From contig MKTN01000071.1 of NCBI GenBank assembly GCA_001898235.1, positions 103,942-167,941 on the forward strand: DNA of 64,000 bases, in the 5' to 3' direction. This stretch comes from Gammaproteobacteria bacterium 39-13 (GTDB taxonomy: Bacteria; Pseudomonadota; Gammaproteobacteria; Berkiellales; Berkiellaceae). The notes under the pieces are model-generated. The model had not been told where the DNA came from and did not search any database. It saw only the letters and a list, made by a program, of their open reading frames with translations. Below are positions 51,894 through 60,048 of this stretch, piece by piece; within the stretch, counting starts at the first letter, position 1, and each line of letters opens with the position of its first letter. The position numbers and the translations under genes were made by a program.

Positions 51894-52685
51894 TCAACGA
51901 AAATTACTAGCATCGTTTGCATTCCAAACCTCCAAAAATTCAAGGAGATGGGCGCTTTGCGATTGATTTAAAATATTTTTTGTCAGTTGAATTTCATTTT
52001 CGTACTGCTCGTGAGATAAAATACCACGGATTAATTGGAATCTAAGATAGATTAAATAGGTATTTAAGACGTCAGTTTCACAGTAATAACGAATATTATC
52101 GATATCGCCTTGTAAATAATGTTCCCATACCTGATTGCCAGACATCCCCATTTTGCCTGGGAACCCAAGCATCACCGCCATTTCATCTAAACGCACAAAG
52201 GCTTTTTGACTAAATGCTGCAAGTGTATCCATGAGATCGACGTGGCGGGTATGATACCTATTAAGGTAGTTATTATACTTAAAACTGGTATCTCGCTCGC
52301 CGGTCTCCCAGTATCGTTGTGCCGTGATCCCATGGTAAAGAGAGCGATAGTGTAAAACAGGTAAATCGAACTGCCCCCCATTCCAAGAAACTAAAGTGGG
52401 TAAAAACTTTTCGATCCCTGCATAAAAACGCTGGATAATTTCTGCTTCAGTCGATGTTGTCTCACCTAAGGACCATACTTTCAAACTGTTGCCTTGCCGA
52501 AAAACCGCAGAAATAGCAACAATTTTTTGTAAATGATGTTTCACAAATCCTTGACCGGTTGCTTCTTTGATGTGGCTCATCATTGCCGCCGCAACCGCCT
52601 CATCAGAAAGCCCCTCTAAACCTAACAGCCGCCGCCCAGTCACCACATCAGGTACCGTTTCGATATCAAACACAAATACGTTCAT
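51894..52685 (-). CDS. PolB-like 3'-5' exonuclease domain protein
   Basis: A 263-residue DnaQ-fold protein. Exo I is 'VFDIETVPD' (Asp7, Glu9), Exo II is in 'LVSWNGGQFDLPVLHYRSL', and 'HVDLMDTLAAF' plus 'YYCETDVLNTYLIYLRF' fit the Exo III region. It belongs to the widely conserved predicted exonuclease family related to the proofreading domain of DNA polymerase B. Such stand-alone proteins probably process DNA or RNA ends; the exact role is unknown. Confidence 0.88.
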   Translation of the reverse strand: MNVFVFDIETVPDVVTGRRLLGLEGLSDEAVAAAMMSHIKEATGQGFVKHHLQKIVAISAVFRQGNSLKVWSLGETTSTEAEIIQRFYAGIEKFLPTLVSWNGGQFDLPVLHYRSLYHGITAQRYWETGERDTSFKYNNYLNRYHTRHVDLMDTLAAFSQKAFVRLDEMAVMLGFPGKMGMSGNQVWEHYLQGDIDNIRYYCETDVLNTYLIYLRFQLIRGILSHEQYENEIQLTKNILNQSQSAHLLEFLEVWNANDASNFR

Positions 52686-52763
52686 TATCTACCTTACTTA
52701 TTTCTAAAATGTGAATTGCAGCTCTTTTGGTTTGATGGTATCGTCCAGCGCTGCAAAGTAATT

Positions 52764-52930
52764 TATACTCGAATCAGTGGTTCTAGGCGAGATGTAACCA
52801 ACAATGCCTAAACGCAAAGTGGAAAGAGTATATCAAAATTTTGGGTCTACCCATTTTTATCATCATACAGTAAGTATGCTCAAACCAGGCCGATGACAAT
52901 AAAGCATAAATTCAAAATGGGAAGAGTAAA
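52764..52930 (+). repeat. intergenic repeat elements before the NSS transporter
   Basis: A partial unit (GTTCTAGGCGAGATG ... AATGCCTAAACGC ... GGAAAGAGTATATC) is followed by a second right end, CATAAATTCAAAATGGGAAG, whose GGGAAGAG serves as the ribosome site of the gene at 52936. Confidence 0.6.
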
Positions 52931-52935
52931 AAGCA

Positions 52936-54297
52936 ATGCTTGATAATCAAAACCAATCACCCCGCAGTCTATGGAGTTCACGTTTTGCATTCATAATGGT
53001 CACAGCAGGTGCTGCAGTAGGCTTAGGAAATATCTGGAAATTCCCCTACATGGCTGGCAATAATGGCGGCGGTGTTTTCGTTTTAGCCTATCTTTTCTTT
53101 ATCATCGTGATCGGCATTCCTGCTATGATTGCAGAACTCCTTATTGGTAGACGCGGCCGACAAAACCCAGTAAATACCTTAGCAACACTGTCGATTGAAG
53201 CACGTAGTTCTCAAGCTTGGCAAGGATTAGGCTGGTTAGGTGCTATTACTTTAGTACTGGTATTGAGCTTTTATAGCGTCGTTGCTGGTTGGTCAATCGC
53301 ATATCTTGTTTATGCTTTAAAAGGTGTTTTTGTCCAAGCAACGCCTGATGCCATTGTTTCTACTTGGCAAACACTACTTGCTTCTCCACTGGAATTAACA
53401 CTATGGCATTCCATTTTCATGTTTTTGACAATGCTCGTTGTTGCGCTTGGCGTAAACGCAGGGATTGAGCGTGCTTCGCGTTGGATGATGCCCGGATTAT
53501 TTTTAGTTTTAATTGTATTGGTTATTTATGCTGGATTCGAAGGTAATTTTAAACAAGGTTTTCAATTTTTATTTGCCTTTAGACCTCAAGATTTAACGCC
53601 GCGCGCAGTTATCGATGCTTTAGGGCAAGCTTTCTTTTCCTTAGCAACAGGTGCTGGTTGTATTTTAATTTACGGATCCTATCTTTCTAAAGAAACAGAT
53701 TTAGTAAAAACAGTAATGATTATTTCCGTTTTGGATGTCCTCGTTGCCATTCTTTCTGGGTTAGCAATTTTCCCGATTGTTTTTTCGCATAATTTAACAC
53801 CAGAAAGCGGCCCTGGACTCATGTTTCACGTATTGCCGATCGCGTTTAGCCACATGCCAGGATCTCAATTAATAGGTGTATTATTTTTTATCTTGCTTCT
53901 TTTTGCGGCCTGGTCCTCTTCAATTTCAATGGGAGAGCCCTTAGTCGCGTTATTAAAAGAGCGCTGGAACATTTCTCGCCCTCGCGGTTCTTTTTATGTG
54001 GGGATATTTGCATGGGTGTTAGGTTTGGCTTCTGTGTTCTCATTTAACATCTGGCAAGATATCAAAGTATTCGGACGCTGGGGGATCTTCCAGGTTTTAA
54101 CCGATCTTCCCACCAATATTTTGCTTCCCATCGGTGCCTTCTTATTTTGTATTTTTGCTGGTTGGGTAATGAAAGAACCTGATGTGCGTGAAGAATTACA
54201 TAGTGAATCTCCTTGGCTTTACGCTTCATGGAGAGCGACTATCCGTTATGTTGCTCCTATAGGCATATTAATTGTCTTTATTACCAATTTCTTTTAA
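52936..54297 (+). CDS. neurotransmitter:sodium symporter family transporter
   Basis: A 453-residue, 11-12-helix membrane protein of the NSS (SNF, LeuT-like) family. Helix 1 has the substrate/sodium site pattern 'AGAAVGLGNIWKFPYMAGNNGGG' (parts AGAAVGLGNIWKFPY, NNGGG). Helix 6 region has 'FFSLATGAGCILIYGSY', and helix 8 'AAWSSSISMGEPLV'. It probably takes up an amino acid with sodium, suiting a parasite that feeds on host amino acids. The ribosome site comes from the repeat element just upstream. Confidence 0.93.
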   Translation: MLDNQNQSPRSLWSSRFAFIMVTAGAAVGLGNIWKFPYMAGNNGGGVFVLAYLFFIIVIGIPAMIAELLIGRRGRQNPVNTLATLSIEARSSQAWQGLGWLGAITLVLVLSFYSVVAGWSIAYLVYALKGVFVQATPDAIVSTWQTLLASPLELTLWHSIFMFLTMLVVALGVNAGIERASRWMMPGLFLVLIVLVIYAGFEGNFKQGFQFLFAFRPQDLTPRAVIDALGQAFFSLATGAGCILIYGSYLSKETDLVKTVMIISVLDVLVAILSGLAIFPIVFSHNLTPESGPGLMFHVLPIAFSHMPGSQLIGVLFFILLLFAAWSSSISMGEPLVALLKERWNISRPRGSFYVGIFAWVLGLASVFSFNIWQDIKVFGRWGIFQVLTDLPTNILLPIGAFLFCIFAGWVMKEPDVREELHSESPWLYASWRATIRYVAPIGILIVFITNFF

Positions 54298-54655
54298 TCC
54301 CCCGTCTATGTCTCGCTTCAGTGCAGCAAGTGAGGAGTAACAGGAGTGTATGCCAAATACATGACTGTTGCGATGAGCGCTGCCAACAAAGCCTAAAGAC
54401 AAAAGAAAGTACCCAAACCATTTTGTTTTTAGGCGAGGCGGCAAGCGAGGAGTAACAAGAGTGTATGCCAAATACATGACTGTTGCGATGAGCGCTGCCA
54501 AAGCCTAAAGACAAAAGGAAGTACCCAAACCATTTTGTTTTTAGGCGAGGCGGCAAGCGAGGAGTAACAGGAGTGTATGCCAAATACATGACTGTTGCGA
54601 TGAGCGCTGCCAACAAAGCCTAAAGACAAAATGGGAAGGGTATATATCTCATTTT
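54298..54655 (+). repeat. three tandem copies of the intergenic repeat (112-115-base period)
   Basis: GAGGAGTAACA recurs at 54332, 54447 and 54559. Each unit reads (in pieces) TTTTTAGGCGAGGCGGCAAG, GAGGAGTAACAGGAGTGTAT, GCCAAATACATGACTGTTGC and CAACAAAGCCTAAAGACAAA. The second unit lacks three bases (GCCAAAGCC). CCATTTTG/CAAAATGG and TTTAGGC/GCCTAAA ends are inverted. The last unit ends with GGGAAGGGTATATA. Short ORFs read through this region are products of the repeat. Confidence 0.9.
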
Positions 54656-54665
54656 TGTTAACTAT

Positions 54666-54674
54666 TGTTATACT
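54666..54674 (+). promoter_or_regulatory. extended -10 promoter element
   Basis: TGTTATACT lies 45 bases before the start at 54720, directly after the tandem repeat. No good -35 is seen, as is usual for extended -10 promoters. Confidence 0.5.
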
Positions 54675-54719
54675 TACTGAGATTATCCATTCTTTTTGCC
54701 AATTCAAATAAGGATCGTT

Positions 54720-55337
54720 ATGAAAAAGAGCACATTAGCCACCCTTAGCTTGGTTTGCCTTATGTCTGCTTCCACTGTTTTTGCTGACAGCAAAGAAGGT
54801 AACCATCAAAGCATGGGAAATATGCAATTTGGCAATGCTGTACTTAGCAGTGCTGAGTTCAAAGACTTGCACCACTCAGGTAACTTACAATTAAATAATG
54901 TTAAAGTTGCTCATTCCTTAATTGTAAACGGTAAGCTTAACGCAAAAGAATCTATTCTACATGAGCTCACCATTAACGGTGATTCAAAGCTTAAAGATGT
55001 AACCTTAAGCGGACCCACAAGTATAAATGGTCATTTGGAAGCGCAAGACAGCAAATTTAATGGCCCAGTGACTATCCATGGTCATTTAAGTGCTAAAGGT
55101 TCCTCTTTCAAAGAACCTATTAAGGTAAGAAGCACAAATACTAATTTTGAAAATAGCACTTTGCATGATATTACCATCGAGAAAAGCCGCTCTGGTGAGA
55201 AAGAATACTTGAACCTAGAAGGCACAAAAATTGAAGGTAATGTTAAATTCGAATCAGGTACCGGCATTGTGCGTCTAGATGATAAATCTTCTATTACAGG
55301 AAAAGTTACTGGCGGAACTGTTGAGAAAAATAGTTAA
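54720..55337 (+). CDS. exported beta-repeat protein of unknown function
   Basis: A 205-residue protein with signal peptide MKKSTLATLSLVCLMSASTV-FA and AAGGA before the ATG; an in-frame TTG at 54696 is unlikely. The mature part is a series of short beta-strand repeats with patterns such as 'LIVNGKLNAKESILHELTING' (parts LIVNGKLNAKES, ILHELTING) and 'TSINGHLEAQDSKFNGPVTI', suggesting a bactofilin-like or right-handed beta-helix. It is probably periplasmic or surface-exposed. No catalytic motif is seen. The hairpin CCCCCCACTT/AAGTGGGGGG at 55345-55373 follows the gene. Confidence 0.75.
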   Translation: MKKSTLATLSLVCLMSASTVFADSKEGNHQSMGNMQFGNAVLSSAEFKDLHHSGNLQLNNVKVAHSLIVNGKLNAKESILHELTINGDSKLKDVTLSGPTSINGHLEAQDSKFNGPVTIHGHLSAKGSSFKEPIKVRSTNTNFENSTLHDITIEKSRSGEKEYLNLEGTKIEGNVKFESGTGIVRLDDKSSITGKVTGGTVEKNS

Positions 55338-55344
55338 TAACATA

Positions 55345-55373
55345 CCCCCCACTTATCGTTAACAAGTGGGGGG
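55345..55373. terminator. hairpin after the exported repeat protein gene
   Basis: Perfect ten-base-pair stem CCCCCCACTT/AAGTGGGGGG with a nine-base loop, 8 bases after the stop. It lacks a T-tract, so termination is uncertain. Confidence 0.45.
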
Positions 55374-55511
55374 AAATATGGGCTTCTCTTGCCCTCGTCT
55401 TCTCAGCCCCCAACACTCTTGCCTCTTGCCCCCTTTTCCTTTTACGGGAGAGGGCTAGGACTTCTCTCGTCGTTGCTCTTAGCGAAGGGATGAGAATCTT
55501 AGTTACAAAGA

Positions 55512-55781
55512 CTAGAAGTTCTCTTGTACCTCTGGTATCGGCGATAAATTATCAATAGCAGGCATATGCGTATTTCTTTCATCGTCTTCAGTTTTATGAG
55601 TATCATCTCCCTGATAATCTTCTGATTCTTTATTCAAGGTTGGCCTCGGAGGCGGCTCTAAGTACTGTGGCTGTTGTAAATATCCTGGTTGTTCTCGAGA
55701 ACGAAAATCATCATTCCATTTACAACCTTGGATCCCTAGCATAGCAAAGGCAGTTAGCATGATTATTTTTTCTTTTTCCAC
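55512..55781 (-). CDS. small lipoprotein
   Basis: An 89-residue protein with a GTG start preceded by AAGGAG. A basic-hydrophobic N-terminus ends in a lipobox-like 'GIQGC', lipidated at Cys20. The mature part is hydrophilic, rich in Pro, Gln, Glu and Asp ('PQYLEPPPRPTLNKE'), and probably disordered. Function unknown. A repeat-derived sequence (CCCTTTTCCTTTTACGGGAG region, 55430-55450) lies beyond its 3' end. Confidence 0.65.
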   Translation of the reverse strand: MEKEKIIMLTAFAMLGIQGCKWNDDFRSREQPGYLQQPQYLEPPPRPTLNKESEDYQGDDTHKTEDDERNTHMPAIDNLSPIPEVQENF

Positions 55782-56105
55782 CTTAGGCTCCTTGGGGGTG
55801 ATAAAGATAATGTAAATAATTATTAGTTTAGCAACTAATATAACAACCGTCTAAGTTTAGTATCCAACAATTTATTTTCTAAAGGTTATTGCCAACCCCT
55901 AAAGCCAAAGGTATATACTCTTTGCATTCAAATTTAAGACGCCCCCAGCAAAAGCTTCGACGGGTCTTAATGGCTAGGTCCGCCTTAGGCATAGGCAGAT
56001 TGTTGCCAAGCCCATCTCGCAACAGTCATGTATTTTGTATACACTCCTCTTGCTCAAGGGCTGACGCCTAGCCTAAAAATCGACTGCTATGAGTAAAAAA
56101 CCAGA
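55782..56105. other. intergenic region with an inverted repeat element
   Basis: 324 bases without a gene. The repeat-family copy at 55910-56086 fills most of it. Confidence 0.5.
55910..56086 (-). repeat. intergenic repeat element, long form
   Basis: On the minus strand: GATTTTTAGGCTAGGCGTCA, CCTTGAGCAAGAGGAGTG, TGTATACAAAATACATGACT, GTTGCGAGATGGGCTTGG, an insert with several GCCTA pieces, then AATTTGAATGCAAAGAGTAT as right end. It is the most complete copy in the window. Confidence 0.75.
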
Positions 56106-57062
56106 ATGCCTAAATATCATACAATTTTGCTTTCCCTGTTTTTCGCTGCACTGCAGCTATGGCAGTCGCATGCCTTTGCCTGCTCAACAATTACGTTGGT
56201 ATCCAGCAATAGTCATTTTGGCATGGTACATCGCATTGAGGCTTCTCTGTATTCACAACCCGAGCGCCAACCTAAATTGGTTCATATTATTGCAGAAAAT
56301 ATCCAAAACCCTCAGACCTTTGAACAATCAAAAGATAGCTGTCTCATTGTCACGATTGGTTCCGAGGCACTGAATAAAGTACTTAAATCACAAACCAAAG
56401 CACCCATATTGAGTGTCTTAACACGAAAAAATACTTTTCACTATCTCTTAAAGGAACATCATCGCCATTTAGATGATCCTCAATCTCCAATTTCTGTGAT
56501 TTATTTAGATCAACCGCTAGAACGCCAATTAAATTTATTACAAAGTTTACTTCCTAAAGAAGGAAAACAAAATATTGGCATCCTATTGGGGCCTAGCTCT
56601 CTAACAGAACGCAGTATTTTACAAAAACTGGCTTCACAAAAAAATCTTATACTGACAACGGTTTATGTTAATAAATTTGAAAACCCAGTTGGGGTATTAG
56701 ACGCCTTGCTTAACGACGCAGAAATTGTTTTAGCTATACCCGATAACAGAATCTATAACCCTAAAACTACCCGTGGCATGTTACTGACTGCATTTCATAA
56801 ACGTGTTCCTTTAGTGGGCTACTCACGTACTTATGTCAATAATGGCGCCCTCGCTGCCATTTATTCAACGACAAAGCAACTTGCTGACCAAACTGCCAAG
56901 CAAATCTTGGCTATCATTCAAAATCCAAATAAAAAACCGAGTTTTGCGCATTATCCTGAAGAATTTTCTGTAGCAGTCAATTATCAAGTGGCACGCTCTT
57001 TGGGTCTGACAATTGAAAGCGAGTCACAGCTTAAATCAACTATTGAGAAATTGGAAAAGTAA
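56106..57062 (+). CDS. ABC-type substrate-binding protein coupled to a sensor kinase
   Basis: A 318-residue protein with an N-terminal signal peptide (MPKYHTILLSLFFAALQLW...HAFA). The body has two Rossmann-like lobes ('LIVTIGSEALNKVL', 'NIGILLGPSSLTERSIL', 'VLAIPDNRIYNPKTTRGMLL') typical of the ABC_sub_bind/LivJ-like family. No permease or ATPase gene is nearby. It ends three bases before the hybrid kinase gene, so it probably binds a ligand in the periplasm and passes the signal to the kinase rather than serving transport; that is inference. Confidence 0.82.
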   Translation: MPKYHTILLSLFFAALQLWQSHAFACSTITLVSSNSHFGMVHRIEASLYSQPERQPKLVHIIAENIQNPQTFEQSKDSCLIVTIGSEALNKVLKSQTKAPILSVLTRKNTFHYLLKEHHRHLDDPQSPISVIYLDQPLERQLNLLQSLLPKEGKQNIGILLGPSSLTERSILQKLASQKNLILTTVYVNKFENPVGVLDALLNDAEIVLAIPDNRIYNPKTTRGMLLTAFHKRVPLVGYSRTYVNNGALAAIYSTTKQLADQTAKQILAIIQNPNKKPSFAHYPEEFSVAVNYQVARSLGLTIESESQLKSTIEKLEK

Positions 57063-57065
57063 TCG

Positions 57066-59918
57066 ATGGTTAACGAATGGGGCATTAAAAGTAGAGTACT
57101 ATTCCTCACCCTAGTACCTACTATCACAATATCATTATTACTAAGCGCGTACTTCACGAGCACGCGAATTCAAGATTTAGAAAAAGCGCTTAGAGACAGA
57201 GGATACGCCATCGCATTGCAGCTCGCACCTGCTAGCGAATATGGAGTATTTTCAGGTAATACACATACCTTACAAAGACTTGCTAATGATGCCCTATCTG
57301 AACCAGAAGTACGCTCAGTTTCTATTTTTAACAAAGATGGAAGACTACTTGCTCATTCTGGACATGAGCACCAAACACCTACCAATATTCTCTCAGTAAG
57401 TGATCAGTCTCATGGCATCACCATGGCTGATACGGGAAATTCTTTATTATTTACCGTACCAGTCACTATTCGTGATGTTATTATAGAGGATTATGCCTAT
57501 GCAGATTCTCCTTATGATCATGCAGAAAACCATGACAATGTACTTGGTTGGATTAGTATTGAATTGGGGAGAATGACAACAACTATTCGACAATATCAAG
57601 TATTGTTTGCCTGTAGTGTAATTGTTTTAATTGGATTAGGTATCAGCGGTATCTTTGCCTTTCGTATGGGACGCGACGTCACTCGTCCTATCTTGCAAAT
57701 GGCTGCAGCAGTTGAAAAAATTAAGAATGGGAACTTTGATACGCGCGTTTATACGAATGCACGTAGCGAGCTACGCCATTTAGAAGCTGGGATCAACACC
57801 ATGGCGGCTTCTTTAAAAGCAGCGCATGAAGAAATGCAGCAAAGCGTAGAGCAGGCCACAGCAGATTTAAGACAAACACTGGAAACCATTGAAATCCAAA
57901 ATATCGAGCTAGAAATGGCAAGAAAAGAGGCTGAAACTGCAAGTCGGGTAAAATCTGAATTTCTTGCCAATATGAGTCATGAAATACGCACCCCTCTAAA
58001 TGGGGTGATTGGTTTTATTAATTTGTTGATGAAAACCAAATTAGATCCAAGACAAAGCGATTATCTCTCAACCATTCATAAATCCGCTTTTAGTTTACTT
58101 TCCATCATCAATGATATTTTAGATTTCTCAAAAATCGAAGCAGGAAAGCTTTCTCTCGATCAGGTCCCGATGGATCTAAGAGAATGTGTTGAAGACGCCT
58201 TGATGTTAATGGCTCCGAATGCGCATGAAAAAGGTTTAGAGCTTGTTCCTATGATTTACTCGGACGTTCCTGAGCAAATTGTTGGCGATCATTTAAGGCT
58301 AAAACAAATTATTACTAATCTTGTCAACAATGCGATTAAATTTACCGAAGAAGGTAATGTTGTCGTCAGAATCATGCTAGAAAAGGAAATGGCCGATCAA
58401 ATTGTCGTTTGCGTTAGTATTACAGATTCTGGTATAGGTTTGTCTATTGATGAACAAAAATCTTTATTCCAGGCATTTACTCAAGCAGATTCCACCACAA
58501 CGAGACGATTTGGAGGAACCGGCCTTGGGCTTGTTATTTCAAAAAGATTAGTACAACAAATGGGTGGCGAGATTGGCGTTGAATCAGAAGCCGGCAAAGG
58601 CTCTACGTTTTGGTTTACCTTTGTTGCTAATAAAGTCCATGAAATACTACCTCCTAAACATAATGAAAAATTAAATGAATTTCGCATACTCATCTATGAA
58701 ACACATCCAACTACTCGACTCAGTTTAAATCATCTTATCTCGTCATGGGGAGTTTGCGTCACAGAAGTAGATGATGCCGATAACATTCATGATACACTAC
58801 AAAATGCACAAAATCTTGATAAACCCTATCATATGATTATCATTGGAGTTAATCGATTAGATCCGAACAGTACTTTTATTTCTGATTTAACGCACTTAGC
58901 CACTAGTAAATTTAATTGCCGCGTAGGTGTTCTTGTTAATACCACAGACCAAACAATTTATGAAGAACTGCAAAGTTCTGGTGCTGCTATTTGCTTAGCA
59001 AAACCTGTCCGTCGAACAAAATTGCATGATGCACTCGTAGAGGTATTAATCTCTTCTCCTGAAAAATTAGAGAACGAAATGAATCCTTCATTCGAAAGAA
59101 ATGAATGTCCATTACAACAACAATCTTCAGAAAATGCGATTGCTGTATTAGCAGTTGACGATTATCCATCCAATCTAAAACTTGTGGCTGCTCTTTTAGA
59201 AAATTTAGGCGTAAAAGTTGATTGTGCCAATAACGGCTATGAAGCATTAAAATTCATTGAAAATAAAGAATATGATTTAATTTTTATGGATATTCAAATG
59301 CCTGGAATAGACGGTTTGGAAGTCACAAATCGCATCCGCTTAAATGAACTCCCCGGGCATCATATTCCTATTATTGCCCTTACGGCTCACGCCCTTGCAG
59401 CAGAAAGGGAGGCTGTGCTTAGAGCTGGCATGGATGATTATCTCACCAAACCTATTGATGAAAAAAGTTTATATCGAATTATCCAACAATGGACCAAAAA
59501 ATTACTTGTTAAGGATGGACAATGCCAAAGTACAACTCATGCTACCACGTCAATGGAAAAACCTCGTATTCCGGTTGATTGGGAGCAAACTTTAAAACTC
59601 GCAGCTAATAAGACCACCTTAGCTAAAGACATGCTGATGGGTCTAGTAGAAAGCTTAAAATCAGCACAAACCAATATCAATCAATCTTTTACCAAGAAAG
59701 ATTATAAAAATATGCGCGAACATGTACATCGCTTACATGGAGCCTGCTGCTACTGTGGTGTTCCTGCGCTTAAAGCCGCTGTCGCAACAGTTGAAACCGC
59801 ATTAGCCAAAAAACAATTGGATAACATCAATTTTTTGATGGTGGAATTAAACAAAGAAATTAATCGCCTACAACAATATGTGAAAAATAATAAAGAATTG
59901 TTGGCTGTTACAAATTGA
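57066..59918 (+). CDS. BarA/GacS/LetS-type hybrid sensor histidine kinase
   Basis: A 950-residue kinase. Two membrane helices (about 10-30 and 178-200) enclose a periplasmic sensor domain. HAMP (about 200-255), HisKA with phospho-acceptor His305 in '[16 protein letters not shown]', and the ATPase domain with 'NNAIKF', 'DSGIGL' and 'GGTGLGL' follow. A receiver-like domain at about 538-665 has Gly at the expected Asp position ('MIIIGVN'). An intact receiver has Asp742 in '[13 protein letters not shown]', and the HPt has His888 in '[13 protein letters not shown]'. This is the four-step phosphorelay of BarA. In Legionella relatives LetS with LetA controls the transmissive phase. The cognate regulator is not in the window. 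Confidence 0.92.
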   Translation: MVNEWGIKSRVLFLTLVPTITISLLLSAYFTSTRIQDLEKALRDRGYAIALQLAPASEYGVFSGNTHTLQRLANDALSEPEVRSVSIFNKDGRLLAHSGHEHQTPTNILSVSDQSHGITMADTGNSLLFTVPVTIRDVIIEDYAYADSPYDHAENHDNVLGWISIELGRMTTTIRQYQVLFACSVIVLIGLGISGIFAFRMGRDVTRPILQMAAAVEKIKNGNFDTRVYTNARSELRHLEAGINTMAASLKAAHEEMQQSVEQATADLRQTLETIEIQNIELEMARKEAETASRVKSEFLANMSHEIRTPLNGVIGFINLLMKTKLDPRQSDYLSTIHKSAFSLLSIINDILDFSKIEAGKLSLDQVPMDLRECVEDALMLMAPNAHEKGLELVPMIYSDVPEQIVGDHLRLKQIITNLVNNAIKFTEEGNVVVRIMLEKEMADQIVVCVSITDSGIGLSIDEQKSLFQAFTQADSTTTRRFGGTGLGLVISKRLVQQMGGEIGVESEAGKGSTFWFTFVANKVHEILPPKHNEKLNEFRILIYETHPTTRLSLNHLISSWGVCVTEVDDADNIHDTLQNAQNLDKPYHMIIIGVNRLDPNSTFISDLTHLATSKFNCRVGVLVNTTDQTIYEELQSSGAAICLAKPVRRTKLHDALVEVLISSPEKLENEMNPSFERNECPLQQQSSENAIAVLAVDDYPSNLKLVAALLENLGVKVDCANNGYEALKFIENKEYDLIFMDIQMPGIDGLEVTNRIRLNELPGHHIPIIALTAHALAAEREAVLRAGMDDYLTKPIDEKSLYRIIQQWTKKLLVKDGQCQSTTHATTSMEKPRIPVDWEQTLKLAANKTTLAKDMLMGLVESLKSAQTNINQSFTKKDYKNMREHVHRLHGACCYCGVPALKAAVATVETALAKKQLDNINFLMVELNKEINRLQQYVKNNKELLAVTN

Positions 59919-60010
59919 TTTTTTTGTTCTAAGTTATTAGCTAAAAGAAAATCCGATTGACAAGACTCTTATATCTGAAGCAATCCAGTTCAAGATTGCT
60001 TCATTCGAGC

Positions 60011-60048
60011 GTTGCAAAAAACCTAAACCCTCACTGGTAGGGTTTAGG
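60011..60048 (-). terminator. rho-independent terminator overlapping a stop codon
   Basis: Ten-base-pair stem CCTAAACCCT/AGGGTTTAGG (60022-60048) followed on the minus strand by TTTTTTGC. The stop codon of the RAP gene (60031-60033) lies at the edge of the stem, so the last codons form part of the hairpin. Confidence 0.8.

Noticed and set aside
54298..54655. CRISPR array
   Set aside because: Units are about 112-115 bases and contiguous, with no short direct repeat/unique spacer pattern and no cas genes nearby.
54213..54707. Overlapping short ORFs in the tandem repeat region
   Set aside because: They are the repeat unit read in different frames ('RNSHVFGIHSCYSSL' recurring) and have no independent coding signal.
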